Shown piece by piece: positions 34,098-42,955 of a stretch of DNA of 64,000 nucleotides; within the stretch, counting starts at the first letter, position 1, and every line of letters starts with the position of its first letter. Origin of the DNA: Gaiellasilicea sp963765705 (GTDB lineage: Bacteria; Actinomycetota; Thermoleophilia; Gaiellales; Gaiellaceae); assembly GCA_963765705.1 (NCBI GenBank), contig CAVXXJ010000013.1, forward strand, positions 496,001-560,000. Reading direction: 5' to 3'. The notes beneath the pieces were generated by a model. It was not told the origin of the DNA and made no database searches. It saw only the letters and a list, made by a program, of their open reading frames with translations. The position numbers and the translations under genes are program-made.

Positions 34098-34307
34098 TCA
34101 GCGCCGACTCGAAGCGTCCGGCTCGCGGCGCCCGCCGCGGCGATCGAGAAAGAGGCCATCCGCCGGGTTCAGGCTGGCCAGGTAGAGAAGCTCCGGGTTG
34201 TGCAGTGCGGCGCCGGCACCGACCACTCGCACGCGACGCCGGCGCCGCGGCGCAGGTCTTTGCTCGATCCGCTCGGCGGGCACCAGCCCAGTCTGTACAC
34301 GGAGCAC
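34098..34307 (-). CDS. Small basic hypothetical protein (69 residues)
   Basis: GTG at 34307, TGA at 34098. It begins VLRVQTGLVPAERIEQRPAP, has an Arg run, then VRVVGAGAALHNPELLYLAS and LNPADGLFLDRR. Codon use has the strong GC third-position bias of real genes here. It starts 16 bases after the TrbL-like stop and is probably co-transcribed with it. No family recognised. Confidence 0.55.
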   Translation of the reverse strand: MLRVQTGLVPAERIEQRPAPRRRRRVRVVGAGAALHNPELLYLASLNPADGLFLDRRGGRREPDASSRR

Positions 34308-34323
34308 TCGCGCTGCAGGGTTA

Positions 34324-37260
34324 TCAGCGGCGCGGGCTCGGCGGCGGGGCCTTTGGCGGCTCCGGGCGCGGCGGGCGCTTGGCGGCGTCCTGGGCCAGTG
34401 ATTGATCGACGTCGGGACCCGGACGCGCGCTCGAGCGCACCTCATCGATCAGCTTGCCGGTCGAGCGCTGTTGTTCGGCGCCGAGCTCACGTGTTGCCTC
34501 GACCGACTGCTTGGCAGTGTCGACGGCCTGCTGTTGCAGTTCGTGGCTTCGCTGCGTCGCCGCCTGCTGTTGTTCGCGGGCGAGCTGCTCTGCGGCCGCG
34601 GCGCGGTCAGGGAGCGAGGAGCTTGGAGGCTCGGGGGCGTTGGGGACGGGCGTCACAGCGCCAGCAGCAGCACCTGCGACGCCGGCGGCGGGGGCGAGAG
34701 GAGCGCCGGCAGCGGGGGCGGAGGCCTGCGGCGCCGGCCTCGAGGAACGATTGGCAACGGCGCGGACGCCGGCACCGGCCGCGCCGGCGGCGGCGCCACC
34801 CGCGGCGGCACCGGCGATGAACTCACCGGTGCTGATCCCGCCACTGCCAGAGGCGGCAGCGGCGGCTGGGGCCACTGCCGGAGCCGCAGCAGGGGCGCCG
34901 GCGTTCGGGGAGGCACCGGTGGCGGGCGCGTTGACCGCGGCACCCGGGATTGGAGCGGCCTCCTTGACGAACATCTGCCCGCCCTGTTCGACGACCTCGC
35001 CGCCGGCGGCCTTGTTGACGAAGCTGTCGCGCTGGACCTTCGACATCTGATCCCACTGCAGGCCCTGGTTGGAGGCATCGGCGCGGGCGCTGGCGAGGAT
35101 CGACTGCATTTCTGGTCCCTTGAGCTGGCGGGTGGCACCGACAGCGCCGGCCCCGGCCAGCGCACCGGCTGCACCACCCGCAACGGCCTCCGAGGCGTCA
35201 CCTTGGCGGCGGTCCATGAACTGATTCATGCGCTCCTTGGTCGAGCGATTGTCTTGGCGCTTGGCCACGGCCCGGTCGACCGCTCCGCCACCGGAGAGGC
35301 CGGCCGCGGTCGCCGCGGCGCCGCTCATGCCCGGGGCAAGAGCGCCCATGACCTTGTCCTGGGGAACGAGCTTGCCGCTCATGCGATCCCCGGCTGCGCT
35401 GGCGCCGGCGTAGGCGCCGAGGGCGCCGGCGGCCATGTTGCCGAGGCCGCCGAGCATGCCGCCGCGGCTGTTGGAGAGCTTGCCCGCCATCTGGCCGGCG
35501 CCGAGCCCCATGAAGCCGGTGCCGGCGACCGCGCTCGAGCTGGTGATCGCGCCGAGTCCGACCTTGGCGACACGGAACATGACCCAGAACGTGGCGACGA
35601 TCATGAACAGGCCGAGGGCGCCGAGCAGGGTCCCGTAGGAGGAGCTCGGACTGGCCACGAGCGGGTTGATGCTCGTCGTCAGCCACATGATCAGCGCCAG
35701 CATCACCGGGATGAAGGCGATCACGAGAATGGCACGCAGATAGCGCACGAAGTGGTGGCGCCAGCCGTCGACCAGGAGGCAGAAGGCGGCGAGCGGGGCA
35801 ATCGCGATCAGGATGATCAAAGCGATCTGACGGGCGAGCGCCAAGAGGGCGAGACCCGTGACGAAGAGCGCCATTGGGACCACGACCATGGTCTCGATCA
35901 CGAGCCGGGTGAACTCCTCGCCGCCGCCGCCGACCGAGCCGGCCTGAAGAACGGCTGAGTTGATGAAGCCGAGGACCTTGAACTCATTGGTGAAGCCGAA
36001 GACCGCCCCGGTGAGCATGTTTCCGGTCGAGATCACGGCGCCAATCAGGAAGCTCGAGAAGATCGTCAGCACGATCGAGACCAGGAGCCTCGGCAGCAGA
36101 CGCATCAGGTTGAGGTTGGTGCCGCTGTTGCCGCGGAACATGAACAGGATCGCGGCAACAGCGATCAGGATGAAGTAGGTGCCGGAGATGATCCACTGCA
36201 GGAACTGACCGACCTGGATCCAGGGACTCTTCTTCGTCGCCCGGTCGTAGTCGAAATTGCGCTTGTCGTAGCCGAGCGGCTTGCCACCCGCGCACTGTGC
36301 GGCGATGTCGGCGCCGTTGAAGGCTCCCGAGTCGACGAGGAGCTCGTCACGCTGATCGGCGGCCGCCTTCTTCGAACAGGTGAAGCTGACGTTCCACATC
36401 GTGTCGCCGCGCTCGGTGTGCGGGGTGAAGAAGCTGAACTGGACCGCCCAGGGGTAGGAGAGGTTGTAGATCTCTCCGGCGCCCTTGCGCGGCAGGTAGA
36501 ACATCAGCTCGAGCATGTACTTGCCCGGATCGCCGAGGAAGTCTGAGAACCCGCCCGGTTCGTCGGGCAGCAGACCCCCGAGGTTGCAGGCTTCAGGAAT
36601 CTCGTTCGTCAGCTGGAGCGGGTTGCGGGCCTCGAAGTTGATCAGCTTGATGAACTCGTTCGGGTTCGCCTGCATGTCCTCGTATCCCTCGTCCTGCTTG
36701 ACGCCCTCGTCGATATCGACCTCGGCGCCGTTAAGCGGATACCAGGAGGCCCATTCGCTGCCCTTCTGGTCACCGGCCGGAACCAGCTCGCGGTTGTCCT
36801 TTGGGACCCAGCCGCGGTGCAGAAGGACCTGACGCTCGGTCTGCAGGAAGGCGCGCATTCCCGTCTCACCGGTGGCGAAGCCGGAGTTGCTACTCACCTT
36901 GGCGTGGATGTCGCCGCCGAAATCCTCGGGGTCGTCCTCGATCTTGAGTTGGTACTCGCCGTTGTAGACGGAGGCGGCGTCGCGGAAGATGCTGCCGAGC
37001 AGGAACTCCTGATCCTCTGAGATGGTCTCGCCGTTGTCGAGCACGCAGGCGAACTGGGTCACCTCGGACACCCCCTCGGAGTTGAAGGGCTCGGCGTCGG
37101 CCTGATAGGCGTTCGATCCTGTTCCCGGCTCTGAGAACCACGGGCCGTAGTCGGTGGCCGCCGACGCGCTGGTGACAGCGACGAGCCCAACCGCGGTCGC
37201 GGCGAGCAGAAGCGGGATCAAAAGCGGGCGCAGACAGCGGCGAATGAGCGCAGAGGTCAT
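34324..37260 (-). CDS. TrbL/VirB6-like type IV secretion membrane protein
   Basis: 978 residues. A signal peptide (1-34) is followed by a ~310-residue extracytoplasmic domain and then a polytopic core (about 345-600): FLQWIISGTYFILIAVAAIL, LLVSIVLTIFSSFLIGAVIS, ALFVTGLALLALARQIALII, YLRAILVIAFIPVMLALIMW and LGALGLFMIVATFWVMFRVA. The C-terminal ~370 residues are Ala/Gly/Pro-rich with a polar tail. This is the layout of the inner-membrane channel proteins of conjugation systems in Gram-positives. No coupling ATPase or relaxase is in the window. TAGTCT is nine bases before the ATG. Confidence 0.75.
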   Translation of the reverse strand: MTSALIRRCLRPLLIPLLLAATAVGLVAVTSASAATDYGPWFSEPGTGSNAYQADAEPFNSEGVSEVTQFACVLDNGETISEDQEFLLGSIFRDAASVYNGEYQLKIEDDPEDFGGDIHAKVSSNSGFATGETGMRAFLQTERQVLLHRGWVPKDNRELVPAGDQKGSEWASWYPLNGAEVDIDEGVKQDEGYEDMQANPNEFIKLINFEARNPLQLTNEIPEACNLGGLLPDEPGGFSDFLGDPGKYMLELMFYLPRKGAGEIYNLSYPWAVQFSFFTPHTERGDTMWNVSFTCSKKAAADQRDELLVDSGAFNGADIAAQCAGGKPLGYDKRNFDYDRATKKSPWIQVGQFLQWIISGTYFILIAVAAILFMFRGNSGTNLNLMRLLPRLLVSIVLTIFSSFLIGAVISTGNMLTGAVFGFTNEFKVLGFINSAVLQAGSVGGGGEEFTRLVIETMVVVPMALFVTGLALLALARQIALIILIAIAPLAAFCLLVDGWRHHFVRYLRAILVIAFIPVMLALIMWLTTSINPLVASPSSSYGTLLGALGLFMIVATFWVMFRVAKVGLGAITSSSAVAGTGFMGLGAGQMAGKLSNSRGGMLGGLGNMAAGALGAYAGASAAGDRMSGKLVPQDKVMGALAPGMSGAAATAAGLSGGGAVDRAVAKRQDNRSTKERMNQFMDRRQGDASEAVAGGAAGALAGAGAVGATRQLKGPEMQSILASARADASNQGLQWDQMSKVQRDSFVNKAAGGEVVEQGGQMFVKEAAPIPGAAVNAPATGASPNAGAPAAAPAVAPAAAAASGSGGISTGEFIAGAAAGGAAAGAAGAGVRAVANRSSRPAPQASAPAAGAPLAPAAGVAGAAAGAVTPVPNAPEPPSSSLPDRAAAAEQLAREQQQAATQRSHELQQQAVDTAKQSVEATRELGAEQQRSTGKLIDEVRSSARPGPDVDQSLAQDAAKRPPRPEPPKAPPPSPRR

Positions 37261-37269
37261 CTCGCGCCG

Positions 37270-37275
37270 AGACTA
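37270..37275 (-). promoter_or_regulatory. -10 box (TAGTCT) for the TrbL-like gene
   Basis: Nine bases before the ATG, inside the 46-bp gap to the upstream small membrane protein. Confidence 0.45.
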
Positions 37276-37306
37276 GGTCCGGATATGGCCGTGACTTCCT
37301 TTTCCT

Positions 37307-37618
37307 TTACGCACCGTCAGTGCCTGGCCCGATCGCGATCTCCCCCAGGAGTTGAGGGGTCCCGGGAAGTTCGTGAGCCAGAGCAGGATCCGGCGTCATT
37401 CCGATCGGGTTGCTGGCGAGCGGAACCTCGAGCTTGAGCGTCTGCGGACCGTTGGGGGTCTGTTGTTCGAGCCCACGATCGAAGCCAATCGAGGCGACCA
37501 GAATTGCCAGCGCGCAGATCGAGGCGCCGAGCAGTGCAGACGTAGCTCCGAGTGCCTGGAACAAGGGCAGCAGGCGCCCAGTGAACCGAGCCGAGGCCAG
37601 CTGTCCTTTGCCCGCCAT
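37307..37618 (-). CDS. Single-pass small membrane protein
   Basis: 103 residues from MAGKGQLASARFTGRLLPLF at 37618. A transmembrane segment lies at about 24-46 (ALGATSALLGASICALAILV), then a polar external part with repeated Pro. It begins four bases after the HIT gene stop and precedes the TrbL-like gene, so it is a candidate accessory secretion component; no family match is known to me. Confidence 0.55.
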   Translation of the reverse strand: MAGKGQLASARFTGRLLPLFQALGATSALLGASICALAILVASIGFDRGLEQQTPNGPQTLKLEVPLASNPIGMTPDPALAHELPGTPQLLGEIAIGPGTDGA

Positions 37619-37622
37619 GGGC

Positions 37623-38039
37623 TTAAGAGCGATTCTCGTAGTAACGGGCGCCGTCGGGATGGATGTGGCGAACGCCACCGCGGGGGTCGTCGACGTCGCC
37701 CCAGTAGCGCGGGATCAGATGGATGTGCGCGTGCGGAACAGTCTGGCCGGCCGCCTCACCGATGTTGACGGCGAGATTGATCCCGTCCGGGGAGTGTTCG
37801 GCGTTGAGCCACTTCGTAGCTTCCTCGACAAGATCCCATAGAGCCTCGCGCTCGTGGCGGCTGAGATCGAAGAGGCCCTCGACGTGGCGCCGGGCGGCGA
37901 CGTGGATGTGGCCTGGATTGAGCGGGAACGCATCGCGGAAGACGACCGCGAGTGGCGACTCGAGCAGGAAACGGCCTACGGAGATGCGCCGACAGAACGC
38001 GCAGTCGATGTCACGTAGCGGTGTCTGTCGCTCGTCCAC
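37623..38039 (-). CDS. HIT-family nucleotide hydrolase
   Basis: 138 residues from a GTG at 38039. DCAFCRRISVGRF near the start, PGHIHVAARRHVEGLFDLS in the middle and the histidine triad HAHIHLIP near the C-terminus. HIT proteins hydrolyse dinucleoside polyphosphates or nucleoside-monophosphate conjugates, including adenylylated intermediates; since the element has two AMP-transferring RNA ligases, a link to abortive ligation products is possible but unproven. The longer reading frame to 38120 is Arg-rich and less likely. Confidence 0.88.
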   Translation of the reverse strand: MDERQTPLRDIDCAFCRRISVGRFLLESPLAVVFRDAFPLNPGHIHVAARRHVEGLFDLSRHEREALWDLVEEATKWLNAEHSPDGINLAVNIGEAAGQTVPHAHIHLIPRYWGDVDDPRGGVRHIHPDGARYYENRS

Positions 38040-38105
38040 GGGCCGAGATAAGGGCGTGCACACGACGCATCGCCGGTTTCTCCCGGCATTGAGCCGCAGG
38101 CGCCC

Positions 38106-38111
38106 TAGCTT
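38106..38111 (+). promoter_or_regulatory. -10 box (TAGCTT) for the zinc-ribbon gene
   Basis: Seven bases before the ATG at 38119. Confidence 0.45.
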
Positions 38112-38118
38112 CGGCGGC

Positions 38119-38403
38119 ATGGAAGGAGGGCCCGGAAACGGGACCGATCACGCGGTCCGCCGCGCGACAACGTGCCCTCTGTGCACGCGGTCGAAGAGTC
38201 GCGGCGCCTTCATGTGTCGGCTCTGTTATCGAAGCCGCGGACACCGGCCCTCGACATCGCGGAGCGTGACTGCGATTGCTCCCACGGCAGTTGCCCGCAG
38301 CGCTCGAGCGATGCGCGAGTGCGGCCTGTCCTGGGAGGCGATCCGCCTTCTGACCCGTAGCTCGGCGCTATTAGAAGCCGGCTCTGCTCTGCTGGATGCC
38401 TGA
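38119..38403 (+). CDS. Small zinc-ribbon-like hypothetical protein
   Basis: 94 residues. MEGGPGNGTDHAVRR is followed by CPLC...CRLC, two CxxC knuckles 15 residues apart that probably bind zinc. The middle is Ser/Ala-rich, and the C-terminus (MRECGLSWEAIRLLTRSSAL) looks like a helix-turn-helix with GLSWEAI as the first turn. Possibly a small DNA- or RNA-binding protein. Divergent from the HIT gene. Confidence 0.5.
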   Translation: MEGGPGNGTDHAVRRATTCPLCTRSKSRGAFMCRLCYRSRGHRPSTSRSVTAIAPTAVARSARAMRECGLSWEAIRLLTRSSALLEAGSALLDA

Positions 38404-38464
38404 CACTCAGGTGACGAGGGGGCTCCCGAACTGATTCGCGCAGGCGCGAGTGGCCGGATTGCCC

Positions 38465-38470
38465 TAAGTT
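38465..38470 (+). promoter_or_regulatory. -10 box (TAAGTT) for the 38477 gene
   Basis: Six bases before the ATG. Confidence 0.45.
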
Positions 38471-38476
38471 GACTTC

Positions 38477-38794
38477 ATGGCCGACCACCTCGACGCCGAC
38501 GAGCTGACCGCGCTGCCTGAAGGCTCCGGCGTCTACGCCCGCGTCGACACCGAGGACGACAACGGCTACCGAGTGATCTGGGAGGGGGAAGCGACGGTTA
38601 GCTCCGACCCGCGTTTCGCGGGTCGCTACGTCGTCGTCAGCGGTCATGCCGATTTCGATCTCGACCTGAGGCCCAAGGGCGAGACCAGGCTCGAGCTCGA
38701 CAACTCTTATCGCGGCGCGATCGAGTACGACGGCATCGGCTTTCTGACGCTCTACGCCGACGCGGCTGCAGCCGCGGCGGCCGCGATCGTCTAA
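38477..38794 (+). CDS. Hypothetical protein (105 residues)
   Basis: Starts MADHLDADELTALPEGSGVY with a predicted beta-rich middle (YRVIWEGEATVSSDPRFAGR, YVVVSGHADFDLDL) and a C-terminal alanine run (AAAAAAAAIV). Acidic overall. Leaderless promoter six bases upstream. No family recognised. Confidence 0.6.
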   Translation: MADHLDADELTALPEGSGVYARVDTEDDNGYRVIWEGEATVSSDPRFAGRYVVVSGHADFDLDLRPKGETRLELDNSYRGAIEYDGIGFLTLYADAAAAAAAAIV

Positions 38795-38834
38795 GCCCCG
38801 GACTCAGGCCGGCGCCGCCGCGCACCGCACGCCG

Positions 38835-39941
38835 CTACTCGAGTTCGGTCGTGTCGCCCTTGCGCAGGAGGTAGTCGGGGGAGATGACCTTGAGCAGGAC
38901 GCGGCCGAGCTCGCCGTCGTAGCGCTCGGCGAGCGGCCTCAGGACGACGCCCTCGCGCACGTGTGACTCGGAGCCGCTCAGGGTCTCCCGGCCCGTGGCG
39001 ATCTCCTCGATTAGATCGCGGCTGAATGGGCCCCGGTAGAGGACGGGCACGGTCGGAATCTCCAACTCAGCGCAGATCTCCTCGAAGTGATCGTGATCGA
39101 GGAAACGACGGCCGAGGCGGATGTCGAAGGCCCGGAACTCGAGCTCACCCTTGGTGAGGCCGTAGCTGAGGTCCTGGACGCCGAGCGTCTCGCCGTAGAT
39201 GTGGATCTGCTTGGCCTCGGGGTCCGGATAGAAGTCGCTCGCCAGCTGGCGAAGCTTGGCCTCGAGCTCGTAGCGCTCGGCCATCCGCCAGTAAACGTTC
39301 TTCGTCCGGCCAGCATCGTCTTGGTCGCGAACGATGCCCAACCCCTTGGCCGCATTGCCCTTCGAAGAGACAGCCGGCCGCCCGTCGATCAGGCCCACGA
39401 TCGTACAGGTTCCGTGCAATTTTTCGGCCGCGATGACGTCCTCGCCCTCGACCAGGACTCCCGGAAAGCGCTTGATGTTCTCGACGTCTGTATAGGTCAG
39501 CAGGCCCTCGACCGGCTCGAGCTGGCCGGCCATCGAGGTCGGGATCGGCGGCGAGTACTTGCTGATCCCGAGCAGCTCACCGTATTCGGCCCCCTCGGTG
39601 ACGTCGATCGCGCCGTAGGAGCCATCGCCCACGGGCCTGTAGACGAGGCCCTGGGAAAGTGCTCCACGCAGGCGGACGGCCTTGACCCGGTCCTTCCGTT
39701 TCTTGCCGTCGGGGCCGAACGTGCCGCCGGCCAGGGCACCGGTGAGTCCCATCTCCTCGAGCAGCAGTTCGGGAACGATCGCCGACTCGGGGATGTAGAT
39801 GGCGACGTCACCGGTTGCGAACTCGCCCTTGCGGACGACAGCCTGGTAGTCAGTTCCGTCGATCTGGGCGAGCTCGAGGGCATCCGCATTGTCGTGCGGC
39901 TTGATCACGAGGCGCCGGGCCTTGACGTCGAAAGTGCTCAT
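38835..39941 (-). CDS. RNA ligase, DraRnl (Rnl5)-like
   Basis: 368 residues. An N-terminal OB-type domain (about 1-130) is followed by an adenylyltransferase domain with motif I EKLHGT (nucleophile K174), motif IIIa-like LEFRAFDIR, motif IV REGVVLRP and motif V LLKVISPDYL. An OB domain in front of the ligase module is the hallmark of the Deinococcus DraRnl family, which seals nicks with a 3'-OH RNA end. It fits repair of cleaved RNA such as tRNA. Start supported by TACGTT nine bases upstream. Confidence 0.85.
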   Translation of the reverse strand: MSTFDVKARRLVIKPHDNADALELAQIDGTDYQAVVRKGEFATGDVAIYIPESAIVPELLLEEMGLTGALAGGTFGPDGKKRKDRVKAVRLRGALSQGLVYRPVGDGSYGAIDVTEGAEYGELLGISKYSPPIPTSMAGQLEPVEGLLTYTDVENIKRFPGVLVEGEDVIAAEKLHGTCTIVGLIDGRPAVSSKGNAAKGLGIVRDQDDAGRTKNVYWRMAERYELEAKLRQLASDFYPDPEAKQIHIYGETLGVQDLSYGLTKGELEFRAFDIRLGRRFLDHDHFEEICAELEIPTVPVLYRGPFSRDLIEEIATGRETLSGSESHVREGVVLRPLAERYDGELGRVLLKVISPDYLLRKGDTTELE

Positions 39942-39950
39942 CGTCAGGCC

Positions 39951-39956
39951 AACGTA
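39951..39956 (-). promoter_or_regulatory. -10 box (TACGTT) for the DraRnl-like ligase
   Basis: Nine bases before the ATG at 39941. Confidence 0.45.
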
Positions 39957-40025
39957 GGTCGCAAGGTCAACGCGACCGGGGGGCTTTCGCCCCTGGAGAG
40001 CCGGCTGGCCCGTTCGCCGGAACCC

Positions 40026-40520
40026 TTAAAGGTCGCTATCAGCGAGCGCGTCCGGGTACTCGAGAGTGATCTGCCCTGGCGGTGAGCAGTAGGCGAGAAG
40101 CGTGCTGGGAAGCTCGTCCGCGGCCGCTTCGATGACCTGCGCGATCACAGCCCAGACGCCACCCGGGATCAGATCGATGGCCGAGGTGTGGCTTGCTGCC
40201 CACTCGAGGGCGCCCTCCAATGTCCGCGCCGCGTAGGCGACAACGTCGCCCTCCTCGGGATGGCGCTCCTCGACCAAGTAGATGAACTCGAGGCCGGGCG
40301 TATCAATGAAGCCGTCGTGATGAGAATCTGAGCGCAGGAGCTCAGCGAGCTTCGGCCAATTGCCCTGGGCTTCGCGGATCGCGGCCCGCTGGCTCTCATG
40401 CTTGAGCTCCTGAGCCTCGTAGGCCGCCTTCCAGCTGGCCAGGGTCTCCGGCGAAGCGGCAGGAGTCCATTTGGGAGCGGGCGCCTCCGGCGCGAACTCG
40501 GTTGGCGTCTTCTCGCTCAT
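40026..40520 (-). CDS. Hypothetical protein (164 residues)
   Basis: Starts MSEKTPTEFAPEAPAPKWTP, a Pro-rich N-terminus followed by helical segments (LASWKAAYEAQELKHESQRA) and LEFIYLVEERHPEEGDVVAY. Acidic, soluble, no signal peptide. TACATT lies seven bases before the ATG. No family recognised. Confidence 0.6.
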   Translation of the reverse strand: MSEKTPTEFAPEAPAPKWTPAASPETLASWKAAYEAQELKHESQRAAIREAQGNWPKLAELLRSDSHHDGFIDTPGLEFIYLVEERHPEEGDVVAYAARTLEGALEWAASHTSAIDLIPGGVWAVIAQVIEAAADELPSTLLAYCSPPGQITLEYPDALADSDL

Positions 40521-40527
40521 CGATCCG

Positions 40528-40533
40528 AATGTA
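40528..40533 (-). promoter_or_regulatory. -10 box (TACATT) for the 40026-40520 gene
   Basis: Seven bases before the ATG. Confidence 0.45.
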
Positions 40534-40565
40534 GGTCCAAGATCGCCTTGAGACGGATCAATGCT

Positions 40566-41093
40566 CTAGGAGACGGCGTCAACGACCGGCGGCGTGACAC
40601 CGGCGAGCTGGTTTCGATCGCACGGCTCCTTCCACTTGCGAAGCCAGGGGCTGATCTCGGCGTGCATGAGCGCCCGCCAGCCGCCACCGTGAACGCGGCC
40701 GACCAGGTGCCCCCACTCGTGCAGGGAAAGAACGCAAAAGGCGCGCCAACCCTCCTCAGCCATGCCCTTCTCGACCTCGAAGGCGGTCGTGAGCCCGCTC
40801 ATGGTGTGCTCGCAGCCGCCGATCGGGGCCTGGCCCCACTTCCAGCCGGGAAACTCATCGACGATTGTGAGCTCGACCAGGAGCGGGTTGCAGGTGTAGG
40901 TCCCGCGGCCTGCCCAGAAAATCGAGGCCAGAGCCTTGACGTCCTCCTGCCAGCCCAAGGGGATCGCGTCGGCCGCCACCTGCTCCGGGCCGACGCCAAT
41001 CACGCCATCCACACTTGCGCCGGCAGACGCGGTTGCGCTCAAGCAGACGGCGATCGCGACAAGCAGGGTCGCGGCGAAGGGGGTGCGACGCAT
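40566..41093 (-). CDS. Secreted matrixin-like zinc metalloprotease, copy 1
   Basis: 175 residues with a cleavable signal peptide (1-26). The zinc motif is HEWGHLVGRVH, matching HExxHxxGxxH, followed by a Met (RALMHAE) that would form the metzincin Met-turn. Four cysteines may form disulphides. The catalytic domain is small (about 120 residues). A paralogue lies at 45004-45474. Possibly cell-wall or host-protein processing outside the cell. Confidence 0.75.
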   Translation of the reverse strand: MRRTPFAATLLVAIAVCLSATASAGASVDGVIGVGPEQVAADAIPLGWQEDVKALASIFWAGRGTYTCNPLLVELTIVDEFPGWKWGQAPIGGCEHTMSGLTTAFEVEKGMAEEGWRAFCVLSLHEWGHLVGRVHGGGWRALMHAEISPWLRKWKEPCDRNQLAGVTPPVVDAVS

Positions 41094-41198
41094 GTTGCGA
41101 GCCTTCGGGGTTCACGGGCAGCGCACACGCGTTGTCGAAGTCGGCGAAGGCAGTCGTTTCATGAGGCATAACGGCTACCGCGAGTCCGTACCCGATCC

Positions 41199-41204
41199 TA
41201 CGGT
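41199..41204 (+). promoter_or_regulatory. -10 box (TACGGT) for the sulfatase
   Basis: Six bases before the GTG at 41211. Confidence 0.45.
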
Positions 41205-41210
41205 CGGCGC

Positions 41211-42512
41211 GTGGGCAGAACCACTCTCCTCCGACGTTTACTTGGTGGCCGGCCCCGGGCCCTGCTGTTCGTGTTGGCCTTAGCGATGGCGATCTCTCCG
41301 GCTGCCGCAGCGGATGGGCGGCCCAACGTCCTGATCATCCAGACCGACGACCAGCGAAAGGACGGGACGATGGGATACATGCCCGAGACCCGGAGGATGT
41401 TCGCCGGACGCGGGGTGACCTTCACCCAGGGATTTGTCACCACTCCCCTTTGCTGTCCATCGCGCGCGACTCTGTACTCGGGGCGCTACGTCCACAATCA
41501 CGGGATCAAGGGCAACGATGGGACCGCCTTCGACAATGATGCAACCTGGCTCGCCGATCTGACCGAGTCCGGCTACTACACAGGCTTACTCGGCAAGTAC
41601 CTCAATCACGTGCCGTCTCGGGAAGCGTCAGTGCACTTTGCCCGCTCATGGTCTGCTCGCGACCCCGAGGATCCAAGGCTTGCCGCCGGGTTCGCACAAC
41701 AGTTCCTCGACGAGGCCGAGCGCCGCGACGGGCGTCCTTGGGCGCTCGTCGTCAACACCTACTCCCCGCATGTCCCGCTCGAAACCAGGCCACTCGATCC
41801 GCGAAGCGTGGGTGCCTACATTCCCAAGCCGAGCTTCGACGAGAGCGACCTCTCCGACAAGCACCCAAACATCCAGCTCTTCCGCGAACTTGTATGGCTC
41901 CCCGCGCGCCAAAGTCGGATCGAGAGAATCCGCAAGGGGCAGATCCTCGAGCTGCAGGCGGTAGATGAGATGGTCGCGAGCATCTTCGACGGTCTCGACG
42001 CCAGAGGTGAGTCCGCCAACACCCTGTCGATCTATCTCTCCGACAACGGCTACTACTGGGGCGAGCACTCACTCACCGCCAAGGAGAGGCCCCACGACGA
42101 AGCGGTGCGGATCCCGTTCTACGCCCGCTGGCCCGGAACGTTGCCGGCGAGAGCCACCCGCAACGACATCGTCGCCAACGTCGACGTGGCCGCGACGATC
42201 TATGACGCTACCGGGATCGAACCCACCCACGCGCTCGACGGTCACTCTTTCCTGATCGACAGCGGGCGCGAGTGGCTGTTCACGGAAGGCTTCCGGACCA
42301 CCGATGAGGATCCCGAAGGCAGCGCCAAGGCGCCGCCCTGGGTCGCCTACTTCGACGGGACACGCCACTACATCCGCTGGGATGATGGGTTTGTCGAGGA
42401 CTACGATCTGCAGGCCGATCCATACGAGATGGATGCGTCGAACGTCATCGATCCCGAGATCGAGTCTCTCTTAAGCGATGCCGCGCTCTGTGCCGGCCCT
42501 TCCTGTCCTTAG
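41211..42512 (+). CDS. Secreted sulfatase (formylglycine type)
   Basis: 433 residues from a GTG, signal peptide 1-34. The sulfatase motif CCPSRATLYSGRY (CxPSR, C81 converted to formylglycine) and metal ligands DD at 46-47 are present, with LSDNGYYWGEHSL near residue 280 providing the second metal site. It hydrolyses sulphate esters outside the cytoplasm; needs a formylglycine-generating enzyme, not in this window. The substrate class is unclear. Confidence 0.9.
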   Translation: MGRTTLLRRLLGGRPRALLFVLALAMAISPAAAADGRPNVLIIQTDDQRKDGTMGYMPETRRMFAGRGVTFTQGFVTTPLCCPSRATLYSGRYVHNHGIKGNDGTAFDNDATWLADLTESGYYTGLLGKYLNHVPSREASVHFARSWSARDPEDPRLAAGFAQQFLDEAERRDGRPWALVVNTYSPHVPLETRPLDPRSVGAYIPKPSFDESDLSDKHPNIQLFRELVWLPARQSRIERIRKGQILELQAVDEMVASIFDGLDARGESANTLSIYLSDNGYYWGEHSLTAKERPHDEAVRIPFYARWPGTLPARATRNDIVANVDVAATIYDATGIEPTHALDGHSFLIDSGREWLFTEGFRTTDEDPEGSAKAPPWVAYFDGTRHYIRWDDGFVEDYDLQADPYEMDASNVIDPEIESLLSDAALCAGPSCP

Positions 42513-42535
42513 GTCTCTGCGAAGTTCAGGTCGTG

Positions 42536-42787
42536 TCAGGCGCCCTCGCTCAGGCGCTGGCGAGCCGCGGCGATGCTGATCGTCTCGCGGCGAGCCCGGC
42601 TGATGCCCGGGAGGCTCGGAAGACGGACGGTCTCGACCACGATCGTGACCGAGTGGTTGCCGTCGTTCCAGCGCTCGAGCTCGCCCTCGGCGCTCTCGAT
42701 CGCTTCGCCGAGGCTCTCCGCGCGATGCACGCCGGCGCCGCTTCGCGGCGCGTTTCGCATCGTCGTTCGGACCTCGTAGGTGACCAT
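42536..42787 (-). CDS. Hypothetical protein; may extend to a GTG at 42856
   Basis: 83 residues from MVTYEVRTTMRNAPRSGAGV; a GGAG site lies about nine bases before this ATG. An in-frame GTG at 42856 would add 23 residues starting MGRGAGSRNEQ, the same tag as in several neighbours. The core has VHRAESLGEAIESAEGELER and HSVTIVVETVRLP. Family unknown. I keep the shorter start because the longer one has no -10 box. Confidence 0.5.
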   Translation of the reverse strand: MVTYEVRTTMRNAPRSGAGVHRAESLGEAIESAEGELERWNDGNHSVTIVVETVRLPSLPGISRARRETISIAAARQRLSEGA

Positions 42788-42955
42788 GTACTCGGGCTCC
42801 TCGGATCGGCTCGCGATCGGGCCCTGCTCGTTTCGGCTTCCAGCTCCTCGCCCCACGTCGCCAGCATCGTGCTCAAGTCTCTCCGGAGCCGTGATTTCCG
42901 TTAGAAGGCCCCGTGCCTTGCAAAGACCGGAGGCGGCCCTCCCCGCATGGGCCCC

